A stretch of DNA of 64,000 bases from contig NCSJ02000060.1 in NCBI GenBank assembly GCA_002812745.2, positions 1 to 64,000 of the forward strand, read 5' to 3'. The notes under the pieces were generated by a model. That model saw only the letters and a list, made by a program, of their open reading frames with translations. It had not been told where the DNA came from and ran no database searches. Of the stretch, positions 11,711-23,361 are shown piece by piece. Position numbers and translations under genes: made by a program. How positions within the stretch are numbered: the stretch's first letter is position 1; every line of letters begins with the position of its first letter. This DNA is from Scytalidium lignicola (Eukaryota > Ascomycota > Leotiomycetes).

Positions 11711-14589
11711 ATGGAACAAGGGCGCAAGAAGCCTAGCCAGATCTTGTACACGTGCTCTGACTGCCATAGACAGTATCAGGCGAAGGAGACACTACAAAGA
11801 CACCGCAAAAATCACTCGCGGCGTGCTGAATACGTATGTGAAATTTGTGCTGCTACGTTCTTCCGAAGAGATCTTCTTCTCCGACATTTCCGTATCCACG
11901 AAGCAGACAACGTGAGTGAAGGCTTGTTTCGAGATCGCCAGAGAAGTCGTCGTGCTTGCGACCGTTGTGCTAGACTCAAAGTTAAATGTAGCTCTATATC
12001 TCTACCTTGTTCCAATTGCAGACAGCATAACAGCGTCTGCACCTTCAGTGGTCATTCTCATCAAGCTCTTAACCGGAAGGCATCTCAAGCGACAAATCAG
12101 CCAACAGAAATACCAAAACTGGCAGAGGCGAGTGACCAGGGAGAGGCTACGACAAAAGTCCTTGAGGGTGCAGATATACAACGTAAGTTTATGGAGCACA
12201 ATTTTATTTTTACATCCCTCTATCGTTCCACTTAAGTAACAATCATTGACCAGCGATAGTCGGGCTGGAGTCACCTCGATTACAATTAGATGACCACAAT
12301 CTCTCATCAATCGATGAGATAGATATGTATGCAAGAGGATCCCATAATTTGCCAGAGTTAGGATCTTCCAGTTTGGTAGCGATGTGGACTCCAGAATTAG
12401 CATGGCCATGGTTACATGAGGATCTTTTTCTCCAGGCCGATCCTATTGCTGGTGCTGAATTCATGGAGGCAGAGGATTTCAACATCACTGCCTATTCAAG
12501 TGAGCCAACTGCAGTAGTTCAAGAGAATTTTCTTGAATCCCAAATCCTAGGTACTTCTGACGCACAGCCGTCACGTGAATGCAATAGAAATGAGAGTCAC
12601 CATCATAACGCACCCTCATCCCCTACCGGTCTTGATATTCGGCCATTAGAAGGAAACAATCCTTCATCCCTGGAATCAAACCCAAGAACAACTGTGGAAC
12701 ATGAAGTACTAAGTACAGGAACATTGCAGCAGAAAGAAGCCACTCCACCAGGGAATGGGGGCCTAATAAGCAGGAAGCGCGCCAGAAATGCTACAGCCAA
12801 TGAGACCACCAAGTCACATCCAACTAAAATTCAACTCCAACAAGAGGTTGTCTCTAAACTAGTTGAATTTGCATGCAACTTTTCAAGCACGACTCCGGAT
12901 CCAACGACATTTAAGAAGTTTCGGTACAATATCTGCGATGAAATCAAGCATGCGTTTGGACTTGACCAACAAGACACAGTTCCAAGCTCAGGAAATGACT
13001 TACTAGATCACTTTGTAGCTCTTTACCTCCAGCACTTCTATCCCTTATGGCCCTTGTTTCGCAAACAGGACCTAGTCTTTGATCGCATTTCTCCTATTCT
13101 ATACATCACTCTAACAGCAATTGGTTCTATTTATGCTGGGGACGAGGCAGCGGCATATGGATTCGCAACCCACGAGAGTATTCGCCAAAAGATTATTGTG
13201 GCTCCTCTTCAATCTCAGCTTCCTGAAGAAATCTATGTGCCTCTGTGTCAGTCATTACTCCTAATTCAAGCATCTGCATTATACTTCGGTCGCAGACAAG
13301 CGTTTTCTGTCGCCCAGCAGCTCGGAAGTATTATTGTGGCCCATGCCCGAAAAATGAACCTCTTCAATGATGGATTTTGCGTCTTTCCAACCCCTGAAGA
13401 GAGCATATCCCGAAGTCATGAGGAGGTTCTATCTGATTGGATAAGAGCAGAGACTCGGAAGCGTTTGGCATTTGGTATCCTAAGAGCAGAAGCTTTTATT
13501 AGCCATTTATTGAATTCCAGGGCTTTGATATCATATGAAGAATTCAATATCACATTACCTTGTTCCAGTGATATTTGGGAGAGTGACTTACCAGATCTGA
13601 CTCGCTATCTCATGGCCTTGTATAGTGGCAAATCTCACAGACGGGAATTTTTGTATTCTGATCTAGTTTGAATTGCATTAGACCGCGAGGAGGACTTACC
13701 GGACCTTCTTCCTGGGGAATTTGAGTTACTTTTATTTGGTCTACAACATTCAGTGTGGCAGTTCAGTCATGATCGTGACATTATGCCACGACTGATTCAA
13801 AATTTCCGGTCTGACTTCCTTACCAATCCTCAAAATGACATGTTCAGTTCATGGTCTTATTCGGTTCAAAGTTGGGACCCCTCCCAGGTAGCTAGGGACC
13901 CATTGACGGCAAGTGATATTGGAGAGTCTGATAATACTGATCTATTAGACTACTCTTCGCGCCGTATGCGCGATCTTCACGCTGATTACTATCGTTGTCT
14001 AGCGGCACTAAGGAAGTGGAAACGCTCCTTTTCTGCAGCGTGCATTCGTACAGATATCTTAGGTATAAGGAACAGTCTACTTGCCAGCAGGTTATTATAT
14101 CATTTAAGTTTTATCCGGCTCAATGCCGATGTTCAAAAGTTCCACCTTCTCAACCACCAGTTCGTCAAAAGCCCCGTCGCCCCCGAATTAGTCTCTTCCG
14201 TGTATGAATGGGCATCATCTCATGATGCCAAGGTGGCTCTGGAACACTCCTGCGCCGTGTGGTCGCTGATTTCCCGCGAGCTCAAACGAGAATGGCACCT
14301 TAGGGCCGGATTTAATATTTTGACCCATATTACATTATACCATGCTGCATCGGTTGTTTGGGTGTATGCTGGCACGCATCCACTACCAGACGGAGCTGCT
14401 CTTGACATGATCGAACCACCATCTAAATCCTCAAACGTTGATCTTCTGATTCGATCATCAAATCTATCCAAACTGATGTCAGAATTTTCGCTGTTGTTAA
14501 ACCACTATCACTCCCGCCTGGATGAAACGTTCATCCTTTTCTACCACCATTTCCATGATGGGCAGTCGACCATTCCCAGAAGCACCTAA
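11711..14589 (+). pseudogene. C2H2 + Zn2Cys6 transcription factor with in-frame stop
   Basis: Exons 11711-12182 and 12254-14589. Two N-terminal C2H2 fingers (YTCSDCHRQY..., YVCEICAATF...) are followed by a Zn2Cys6 cluster (ACDRCARLKVKC, PCSNCRQHNSVC), then a fungal_trans region. At 13669-13671 the frame reads TGA in SDLV*IALDR, where relatives have Arg. Beyond it the same frame continues open for 305 codons with expected family sequence (EFELLLFGLQHSVWQFSHD). A CGA-to-TGA transition explains this. No plausible intron removes the stop. If translated, the product would be a truncated DNA-binding protein. Readthrough or a base error remains possible. Confidence 0.75.
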
Positions 14590-15247
14590 TTCACACAAGG
14601 TATTTAACAACAATAGGGCTTGAAATAGACTATAGTCTTTGTTCACGGGATGTACATCAAAGTTCAAAAATTGGGGAACACAATACAGTATATAATCATC
14701 TACCTATGGAATTCCGTGGAGGTCATTGAATGAGATTTCCAAAAGTTTGAGAAAGCTCACTACATGATGATGGACAAAATCAATTGGAATTATGTTTGTT
14801 CACACATATTCTACAGTTATTTGGGGGTTATTAATTGTAAATCACGTCAATGTAGAATTAAAATCACAATTGTTAACGCAGTCGTAACAGTCTCATTGCC
14901 GCCAATTTGTCTGTGGTTGTCCCTCAGTCAAAGAAAACCATAAAGTTTCAGGGAGTTCTCATCTGCTTCCCAGATACGTTTGCTATAAACTGCAGTTAAC
15001 TCTAAAGACCTCGGAATATAACGCCACTCAAATCCGGGTAGAGTGGTTGAGTCGTATACAGGTGGAGTTAGACCACTTTATTCCGAATAGTAACATTATG
15101 AGCTTTATCACGAGTTTGAGATAATTGCTACCCTATAGAAACGAGAAATTAAGAGCTTTCTAGGCTCTTTGTTCAGATCGCACAACTCACCTATCAATTA
15201 GCAGAGTGGCAGCAGAAAATCTAAGCTCACATATCAACTCAACCGCC
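14590..15247. other. Intergenic region
   Basis: No open frame of interest. It should hold the promoter of the aldo/keto reductase; I recognise no specific element. Confidence 0.5.
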
Positions 15248-16203
15248 ATGGCACAGCCAAATCTCTCAATTCCATCAAGGAAATTATCGGATTCTGTATC
15301 GATTCCAGTTGTATGTCCACATAATATGATTCTAGTTCTCCAGTAGCGAATAATTCTAATAGGTGAACTCAGATCAGCTATGGAACTGGTACAGCTTGGT
15401 TTAAGAAATCTGGTATCGAAGATGTGGATCGTAAACTGATTGAATCGATCAAAACTGCAGTTTCTTTAGGTTACAGTCATCTAGATTGTGCTGAAGCGTA
15501 CAATACAGAAGTGGAACTTGGAATTGCGATTCGAGAGAGCGGCGTGGCTCGGGAGAATCTGTTCATCACCACCAAGGTGCAAAATGGTATTGACGACATT
15601 CCATCTGCGCTCTCTAGGAGTTTGGAAAAACTAGGCCTTGATTACGTTGATCTCTACCTTATTCACACCCCGTATTTTGCCCAATCCGATGCGACGAAGC
15701 TGCAGCATGCGTGGAAAGAGATGGAAGCCATGCAGAGAAGTGGTAAGGCGAAACAAATCGGCGTGTCCAACTTTTTGAAGGGCCATATTGAGTCTATTCT
15801 TGAAATTGCGACGATCCCACCGGCACTGAATCAAATAGAACTCCACCCATACCTACCTCGTCATGAGTTCGTGGCATATCTACACTCGAAGAATATTGTT
15901 ATCTCAGCATTCGGGACTCAAACGCCGATCATAAGAACAAAGGGAGGTCCACTAGACGATTTCCTTTCCACACTAGGAGCGAAATATTCGGTAGGGCCGG
16001 GAGAGATCCTACTGCGATGGAGTATCGATCAAAATTTTATTCCTATTACAACAAGTAGCCAGGAAAGCAGACTGCGTGACTACCTTAAGGTTCTTACTTT
16101 CCAACTCACACCCGAGGAGATTACAGAAATCTCAAGAATTGGAGATGGAAAGCATTATCGGGCGTTCTGGACAAAGCAATTCCAAGAGTCTGACAGATCT
16201 TAG
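15248..16203 (+). CDS. Aldo/keto reductase
   Basis: NAD(P)H-dependent carbonyl reductase of the AKR superfamily (TIM barrel, cytosolic). Exons 15248-15310 and 15373-16203, 297 aa. The 62-nt intron follows SVSIPV and joins to ISYGTGTAW, the typical first barrel strand. The catalytic tetrad is visible: Asp and Tyr in HLDCAEAYNTE, Lys in ITTKV, His in YLIHTPY. GVSNF and ALNQIELHPYLP are intact, as is the C-terminal cofactor part ITTSSQESRLRDYL. No damage is visible. Together with the ALDH and SDR it adds to the redox functions of the cluster; the substrate is unknown. Confidence 0.88.
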
Positions 16204-16985
16204 GACGCATAGTTTCTATCTTTTGAAAGAATGGGATGGATTGTGCTTGAGACTTGAGAATCACTAGGATAAAGACGATAAAACCCCATTTTGGGATTTG
16301 GGAATTTAGGTATTGGATTATNAAAAAATATATGTTTATCTCAACGGATTGATTAAGACCGAAAATAAAATGTCGAATACTACTAATTATCGATCACTAA
16401 ACTAAAATTTTATTACAAGAGAACATTCATCTAATCGGAATTTATAAAATATCAATTTAAACCTCTTAAGATTTTTTTAATTAGCCTATGTGCATGTAGC
16501 CGAACCAAGGAAGAAGGCTATTAAAACCTCAAAGAACGTATAAAATGCTTCTCTATTGACACTCTTTATTGTTGCTAAAAATCTGGCTTAAGATAGCAGA
16601 TATAATCATAGACATTCCTACCTTCTCGTGAGCTCAATTCCAACGGATGTTTAAACAAATTGTGTAGATACCCAAAGAAGATGGTGCATCTGTCACAACC
16701 CATTGCAACTCATTCATTAGCCACTAAACACTTAATTTGAAGATTACTCGGGTACACGTATACCACTTTTACCGTGGGGTTCAGAGACCGAGGCAAACAT
16801 GGTTATGTTATTTCCAAACGCGCATCGGTATCCCACTCTACGGCTAATAAAGGTGGATTTATCGACGTACATGCATTGCTAAAGCGTCTTCAAATATAAT
16901 TTTCAAGAACTTTATTTCATCAAGACAACTCCATATTTATTGATAAAATTTCCTTACACCCAGTACCAGTATCAACAACGCCAGG
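16204..16985. other. Intergenic region
   Basis: AT-rich spacer, with an N at 16322 before an A run. No gene seen. Confidence 0.5.
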
Positions 16986-17564
16986 ATGCGGATTCCCTAT
17001 GTTCCCAACCCCCCTCCAACTAATGGGCCTGAGGAAGAAGCGATTGTCGCTCGAGTCCGCGCACGTCGTGCTCCCAGAGATTTCCTCTCTCTTGACCTTG
17101 CCCTATTGCATTCCCCTCCAGTGACCGATGGCTGGGGTGCATTCTTAGGTGCCATCCGCGGTCGTACCTCACTGCCAGCGGATATTCGTGAAATCGCCAT
17201 CAGCCGTGCTGCCCTAATCCTCGAGGCATGGATGGAGTGGGATGCTCACACCAGCATCCTAGCAGCTACGCCGGAGTTTCAGACTGATACTGAAGCAAAG
17301 TTAGCGGTTGTTGGGCGTGATTCCACGGAGGAAGGGCCTGGTCCGTTGAATGAGGAGCAGTGGGCTGTCTTGCGATATGCTGATGCTATGACGCGAGATG
17401 TTCAGGTTTCTGATGAAATCTTTGAGGCTCTCCGCAAAGCTGGGCTGGATAATCAGGCTATTGTTGAAGTGACGGCGACTGTAGCTGCGTATAACTGTGT
17501 TGGCCGGTTCTTGGTTGCCTTGGATGTTGGAGAGCGGAATGGACATAGACCAGCTAATCTCTAG
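16986..17564 (+). CDS. Carboxymuconolactone decarboxylase-like (AhpD-fold) protein
   Basis: Intronless, 192 aa, with the all-helical CMD/AhpD fold. Typical segments are LPADIREIAISRAALILEAW followed by EWDAH, then LNEEQWAVLRYADAMTR and a C-terminal VEVTATVAAYNCVGRFL. The AhpD CXXC redox pair is absent. Instead the E-x-W-x-E-W-x-x-H pattern common in fungal CMD-like proteins is present. Bacterial relatives act in protocatechuate breakdown or peroxide removal; this copy could do either or neither. Its place beside a dioxygenase-like gene favours an aromatic or lactone substrate (inference). Confidence 0.8.
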   Translation: MRIPYVPNPPPTNGPEEEAIVARVRARRAPRDFLSLDLALLHSPPVTDGWGAFLGAIRGRTSLPADIREIAISRAALILEAWMEWDAHTSILAATPEFQTDTEAKLAVVGRDSTEEGPGPLNEEQWAVLRYADAMTRDVQVSDEIFEALRKAGLDNQAIVEVTATVAAYNCVGRFLVALDVGERNGHRPANL

Positions 17565-17804
17565 TCCCTATGATGATGCCCGAGATATTTGAATTATGAT
17601 TGTAATTTCACGCAGAATTCAGTGTCTACTATATATCCGATATTCGGTGGTCCTTGTCAGGAATCACTTATTACTTAAATTTAGCAGTGCCTCTTATCTA
17701 ATACACGCTGACCATATGTAAAATTGCAATTCATGAGAATTAACCATCTTTCTTATCCACGCCTCTTCTAAGATACTCTAACTGAATCTTTAGACATAAA
17801 CCCA

Positions 17805-18569
17805 TCATAGAAGGCCTCCCGATAATAAACATGTCTGGCCTGTTGCATAGCCCGTTACTACGAACATTGATACTACCTGTGCTACTTCACCTGGTGTCCC
17901 TAATCGTCCCACAGGGATATTTTTCACATCTCCTGGGGTTCCGGCCACGTATTCTGCGTTAGGAATCATGCGGGTTTCTCCGATCATTGCTGGTGCGACA
18001 CAATTCACTGTAATACCATCACTGGCCAGCCGTCTTGCCAAGTTCTTTCCCATGCCTTCAAGACCTGCTTTACTAGCAGCGTAGTGGCATCCGTTGACTC
18101 CTCCACCGATAGCAGCAATAGAAGACATCAAGATGATCCGTCCCCAGCGTTCATTCCGCATATTTGGTACACATCCTTTAACTAGAAGGAAAGAAGCACG
18201 CAGATTGACGGTGATGGTATAATCCCACTCCTCTAGAGATATGTCGGTAATATTTGGGATTCGTTTGCCGTGTCCAGCGTTGGAGATGAGAATATCAGGG
18301 GGCTGTCCATGCTGCTCCTGGATTTCTACAAAAAGATTTGTGATCTGCTCGGCCGAAGCCATATCGATACGATGCGACGACACACGAATCTGGGATCGAC
18401 TATATGTCCCAAAGAGTTCCTCAATAAGAGCATCGACCCCGTCTTTGTGTTTTGAGTAGGTGAGAGCGAGATTAATTCCATACCGAGCAAGATCTCTAGC
18501 ACAGGCGGCTCCAATGCCTCCAGATGCACCTGTAATCAAGGCAAGTTTTCCTTTCATATTGTTATCCAT
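17805..18569 (-). CDS. Short-chain dehydrogenase/reductase (FabG-like)
   Basis: Classical SDR, 254 aa, intronless. The cofactor motif is TGASGGIGAACA (TGxxxGxG) near residue 14. The structural NAG motif lies in SNAGHG. The catalytic residues are Asn (TVNLRAS), Ser (ILMSS), Tyr and Lys (HYAASKAG). The end, TGYATGQTCLLSGGLL, matches 3-oxoacyl-ACP-reductase-like fungal SDRs. It is convergent with the CMD-like gene and closes the cluster on its right side. Substrate unknown. Confidence 0.87.
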   Translation of the reverse strand: MDNNMKGKLALITGASGGIGAACARDLARYGINLALTYSKHKDGVDALIEELFGTYSRSQIRVSSHRIDMASAEQITNLFVEIQEQHGQPPDILISNAGHGKRIPNITDISLEEWDYTITVNLRASFLLVKGCVPNMRNERWGRIILMSSIAAIGGGVNGCHYAASKAGLEGMGKNLARRLASDGITVNCVAPAMIGETRMIPNAEYVAGTPGDVKNIPVGRLGTPGEVAQVVSMFVVTGYATGQTCLLSGGLL

Positions 18570-19092
18570 TAGTATATCAAAAAAGGTAGCAGAAATTCAA
18601 AATTTAAAAGAAAAGCAGTAGTACATGTGTGTACAATACCAACTCGAAATAAAAATATCTCTCATAGGTTTTATCACCGTTCACTAAGCCCTTGTGAGAA
18701 CTTAAGCTTTATTGTTGAAAAACAAGCGTATAAACACGTAAGTAGTGCCTACTAAGAGTTATATCTCAACTAACTCGGTTAGAGTGAGACTCACACGGAT
18801 GTGGTGGCATTGGTTTCTGGCAGAGAATCTCGGCATCGGTGTGTTTGCAGTTTCACTTGTCCGTTAAGCTGTCCAAGTAATATCTGTATAGGTCGGGAAT
18901 ACCATAAAAGCCGAGTTCCTCGGCAGAGCTGTCTAACAATGTTGCTTTAATTTGTGTTTTAGAGAACAAGTCGATTTTTGATTCTCAGACCTAAATACAT
19001 ACCTACAGTAGACCCATCTAATAACTCGTTAAACGGTTGTGTCGGTTCACCTCTACGGTGAACGTACATCTCCAATATATGGAGGTAATACG

Positions 19093-19267
19093 TGTTGATA
19101 TGGTAGTTGATTGTTGTTAGTTATAGGTAGGTTCGTACTGCGGTAGTTATATGGGGAGTACTGCCGTACAGTACCGCCCTCCCCTACCGCAATCGAACTA
19201 GCCTAATCTTATCTACACGTGCACCTAATCTACACGTGATCTTAGCCTACATGTGACTATGCCAACA
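19093..19267. mobile_element. Candidate solo LTR
   Basis: A 175-bp segment begins TGTTGATATGG and ends ATGCCAACA, so its termini are TG...CA in an imperfect inverted arrangement. It carries repeated CACGTG/CATGTG words near the end. I see no target-site duplication, so the call is tentative. Confidence 0.3.
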
Positions 19268-19552
19268 GGTTGAATATGACGAAATATTGAATAGTCTAAA
19301 GATTTTTACGATTTTAGTGAAGATTTTGATGACTATGATGTTCATAGTCTTTGTTGATGAGACTCTGTTACTAGAATTGACNAAAAATTTCTATGCTAAT
19401 ACTCATGTGCTCTTTGAGAGGAAGGCGATGCTAACAGGGTGAAATGGGCCGAAAGGGTCGACATAGAATAATTTTAATCCGGAATAGAATAAAAATAAGA
19501 GGGGAAATTGTAATTGTAAAAAAGTTTACAATTAATTTTTACAATTAATAAT

Positions 19553-19730
19553 TGTCGGTACACTACTGATATAACACGTGGTACGTCACTTTATGGGTGA
19601 TATATTAGTTGTGTTGATGGTTGTGAAGGTGGTGGGGTAGAGCTGTAGCTTAAGGCTACAGTCCCCCATTACCCGATTGGGACTAGTACACATGTGACCG
19701 ATCGCGCCCCCACGTGACTAGCTACCAACA
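19553..19730. repeat. Short interspersed repeat, copy A
   Basis: 178 bp from TGTCGG to CCAACA. The core holds AGCTGTAGC-TTAAG-GCTACAG, a strong hairpin. The second half matches 28437-28563 closely, and the first 60 bp match copy B at 19767. It could be a solo LTR, a TRIM or a MITE. Confidence 0.6.
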
Positions 19731-19766
19731 GTTGGGATAATATTTGTTATTAATTATCTCACTTCC

Positions 19767-19890
19767 TGTCGGTACACTACTGATATAACACGTAGCAAGT
19801 CACTTTATGTGTGATATACTAATTGTGTTGATGGATGGTTGTATTCAGAAGATGGTAGGGGGAAAGCTGTAGCTTAAGTCCCACTCTCCA
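19767..19890. repeat. Short interspersed repeat, truncated copy B
   Basis: Starts TGTCGGTACACTACTGATAT as copy A does and continues to the AGCTGTAGCTTAAG word, after which similarity is lost. The second hairpin arm is missing. Confidence 0.55.
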
Positions 19891-20242
19891 TATCCATCAA
19901 TTATCGTAGTCGTTCCTGTAGAAGAATCCATTAAGCTCCGTGCCATACAATTTAAATGTGATATTACTGCCGCCTGTGCTCTGACCTCCTGACAGGAATT
20001 GCCAAAATTTTTATTAATATAAGCTAATGCCCAGCTTCTATTAATTGCCCAATCGATCTCGATCTCCATTTCCAGTTCCAGTTCCTTCTATCTTCCTTCA
20101 TTGTAGATTTTATTGCGATGGTCTCTAGCATTGAGAAGTGTATACTATATAGAAAACAAAGTTAGGTTAGTACCAGCATTACCTAGTATATAACCCACTA
20201 CCTCTACTTCGAACTCTCTAAATTCCGAACATTTTACAACTA

Positions 20243-21615
20243 TTATAAGAAATAGACATGTAGAAATAAAAGAGAAGGAAAGAAGCTTACCTCTGCACAT
20301 CTCGGCATTAAATCTTCAGCCCTGAGCGTAACAACCATAAGATTCGGCTCAGTCCATGCAGGTCTGAACCCCCGATTTTCAAGCGCCTCCCACCACGATA
20401 GGAATCTGGTGAGTGTGATGTCTGAGGGTTGCGAGAGATGCAGCTCGATGAGAATCTGACCGATGGGGAATTCATGGTTCGATGGCAGGGCATCATCCAT
20501 AGCAGCCAGGGCTTCGAATTCGGCAAACTCAATGTCGATTTTAAGGAGGTCACTATGTGGGAGAAATACTTGTGTTAGTTTTGGTGTCGGTGAATTTGCG
20601 TTCGTGTATATGTGTATTCGAGAGGAGGAAAATATGGAAAGAAAAGCAGAAGAATGGAAGTGGGACAACGAGGAAGGCAGTTGGAGAGAATAGAAGTGTA
20701 GTAAGGGGATATGACAAAGGAGATAAACATACATATAATCGTGGCCATTCATGGCCATTATATCCATGATTGAGAAGAAAGGGGGTACGCTATTCGGGCT
20801 TGATTGGCCTGCAATACCAGCCTGCATGAATGAAGTACGCTGGCGGTTCGACTCATCGAGAACAGGACCAAAATCGTTAACTGAATAGTCGTATCCCCAG
20901 ACCCGACAGTTGGTGCGAGTCAATAGTTCTTGCTCTTCATATTCCGGGACTCGTTAACTCCCTTCATATTGACCTTCATACGCTTAACTGTCACTTACCG
21001 AAACTGGACTCGTTTTGTACTCCTACATGAGCAGACAAGGTTTAGTTATGCTAGACACTACGCGGAGAAAATATCTTTGAACTTAGGGCTTACCAAATGA
21101 ATATACAACGCAAGGTTTGTTGCTCTTTTCATACTGCGACATACCACAGACCCATTTTCCTCCATCACCCATCCGTCCAATGCGTTCAATCTCAACAGGA
21201 CAATTAAACGATGCTGGGATGAGGTCCCAAATACTGTACGGATAGGCGAAATAAGTCTGTCCCGTCACTGCTGGGAAGCTATAAGTAACAACCTCAATCA
21301 GCAACGTTCCCCCAAACCCATATCCATCTATTTTGCGAATTCTAGGATTTTCAAATTACATTCAACTTACAATCCAACATCTCCAAATTTATTCATATAC
21401 TCGTGTCTCTGCATAACTGTTTTCTGCCACAGCCGTTCAGAACGCTGCATCGCCATCTTGACTGCCGATGAGGCAGAAGATGGCATGGCTGGAATCCATT
21501 GCTTGATATTGACTGACGAAACCGACGATGAATCTTCAAACGAATGGAACAGGGCTGTGAAAAACAGAACCACTGTTATCAGTGCCCACAGCTGGAGTGT
21601 TGATACGCGTCTCAT
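20243..21615 (-). CDS. Membrane-anchored methyltransferase-like (FkbM/Methyltransf_24 type) protein
   Basis: Proposed exons (minus): 21615-21371, 21278-21094, 21022-20999, 20934-20733, 20552-20243; about 321 aa. The third exon is only 24 nt. The N-terminus has one hydrophobic segment (LWALITVVLFFTALF), suggesting a type II Golgi or ER membrane protein. The lumenal part has CPVEIERIGRMGDGGKWVCG, NCRVWGYDYSVNDFGP and DLLKIDIEFAEFEAL, the pattern of FkbM-like SAM methyltransferase-domain proteins common in fungi. The acidic KIDIE motif normally reads KIDIEGAE; here Gly is Phe. The C-terminal end is uncertain: a donor site at 20290 could lead to a further exon. Confidence 0.65.
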
Positions 21616-23361
21616 GTCTGCGATCTGGGAGAGTAATACTATTAGCAGAAGGAAAAGTTTGATTATCCTTCTTGTAAACTCACGATACAGCTCCCATATA
21701 ATGGCTATCAAGAATCCTATAAGCCTCACCAGTTTCAAGAATTGAATGAAGTGAAAGAAGATGGAAGCTTGATAAAAATAAGAGTAAAGAGCAAAGAATA
21801 GATTGCCAACAGCTCATCTTCCTCGATGGACCATTCCCCCACAACTAGAAATGGAAAAGGACGAAATCGAGAGTCAAATTTGCCGAGTTGTTTGTGGTTG
21901 CCTCACCATGTCGTAAGGACTGCTTTTCCCTTGTGTGGCTCTTGTCTCTGGCAGGGATAGGGAAGAGCTGGAATAGCAGTGGTACCATGGTTGATGTTAG
22001 ATCGGTTCATCGTACTCTGCTATTGAATCAATGCCCTCATCAATTCCAAGCACAGCTTAGATTGGCATTCTGGTCCATCAAGGTATCTCCTGGATGTCAG
22101 GCTAGAAGGCGGCAACCTATCCCTTAGGCAAACAGCTTGATCCATTGTTAAGTCCAATAAAATCCAGTCCTAAATTTAAGAAATCCTCAGAGATGGATAT
22201 GAATATCTCGGCCACACCATACTTGCATCGGTGCGAGCAGAGTTCAGGAACACAGCAGGTATTTATATTCATGAAATTCGGCAGTCTATTATGATTAAGG
22301 ATTGCAAAGATAGCAAGCCGCAAGGAGTGAGAAAAAGCGACTAATAATGCAGCGGTCCAACCACCGTGCAGTACCTGCCGACAGGAGAGGTTGCCGCCCG
22401 TGGAATCGAATTCCGCAGAGGGAGCAGTGTTGCGTAACCACCGTCGTGCTGGGGAAAGGCATACGGTAAATTAACTGTGATGAAGTTATTGGGATCAACA
22501 GCTCTCCTGATTACCTAATTGTACTATGTACCAATGTAGCTCGACCGGAGCGGGGAGCATTTGTAAGCAGAGTTGCGGTCTGCCTTAGATTGCGAAGCAG
22601 CTTGCACTGTACTGTACTGGGTTGTAATTATGCCTACGGACCGGACTGTTTAATAACCTTATTTTACGCATCGCCCGAAGCCCTGGGAAGGGAAGGAGAT
22701 GGCACGCACCAATTGGGGCCCTGTCCAGGCACACCGGCCAACCCATTCCACCCCTTGTAGGCTGTTCTGGGGGGCCCCAAGGCCTGGGGAGGAGCCTGNC
22801 AGGCTGATTTCCAGCACGGAATTAAGGCCTTAACCGCGTGTTGTCTAGCTGGATTCCCACGACTCCCCCCTCCTAAAGTGAGAAGGCACCAAAGAGCATC
22901 TCCGAGCACCCAACTTCTCGCGCTTTCGGACTTTTCGGCCTTCAGTTGCTGCCAAACCTCTGTCACCCCTAGCACGCACAATATCCAGATACAGTATACC
23001 GCACTCCACCCACACGCCATATACCCAGATGCGAGATACTAGATGGCCTTTGAATGCGAGACACCCAAGGCAGCCCCTCTAAAGCAGCATCGTCAGTAGC
23101 AGCATCATGGCGAGCATGGTCACAGAGTCGCCGCGAAGTCGCTGGGGAACGAGCCATCACATCCACCATTCATCGGCAACGGCACACGCCCCCTTATACT
23201 GGTGGCGGAGGAGAAGTCCCTTTATCAGTGGCCGATCCGCCACATGGACACACCTGTCGTAGCTTGTCAACACTGCCATAATCGTCGCCGTGTTGCCTTT
23301 CATCGTTGAAGAAAAGCCAAAGAGCGCGCATCAACTGCCGCCTGCTCAATAAGTCAACGTC
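21616..23361. other. Intergenic region
   Basis: 1.7 kb with no convincing gene. Short frames at 22117-22498 and 22664-23169 have no domains. The only N not placed at a homopolymer is at 22799. The 200 bp before 23362 probably contain the promoter of the drug transporter. Confidence 0.5.

Larger units (their letters stand above)
18570..20242. other. Repeat-bearing intergenic region
   Basis: No gene is evident in 1.7 kb. It holds the LTR-like segment at 19093-19267 and the two copies of a short repeat at 19553 and 19767. An N lies at 19382 before an A run. This marks the boundary between the accessory cluster and the conserved block. Confidence 0.55.

Noticed and set aside
12002..12488. Minus-strand frames over the second regulator
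   Set aside because: Shadows of the plus-strand exons, whose zinc-finger motifs are clear.
13600..13690. An intron that could remove the TGA at 13669
   Set aside because: The only GT...AG pairs around the stop give a 16-nt intron or break the frame.
22664..23169. Minus-strand frames near the single non-homopolymer N
   Set aside because: No domain, low-complexity composition, no plausible splice partners.
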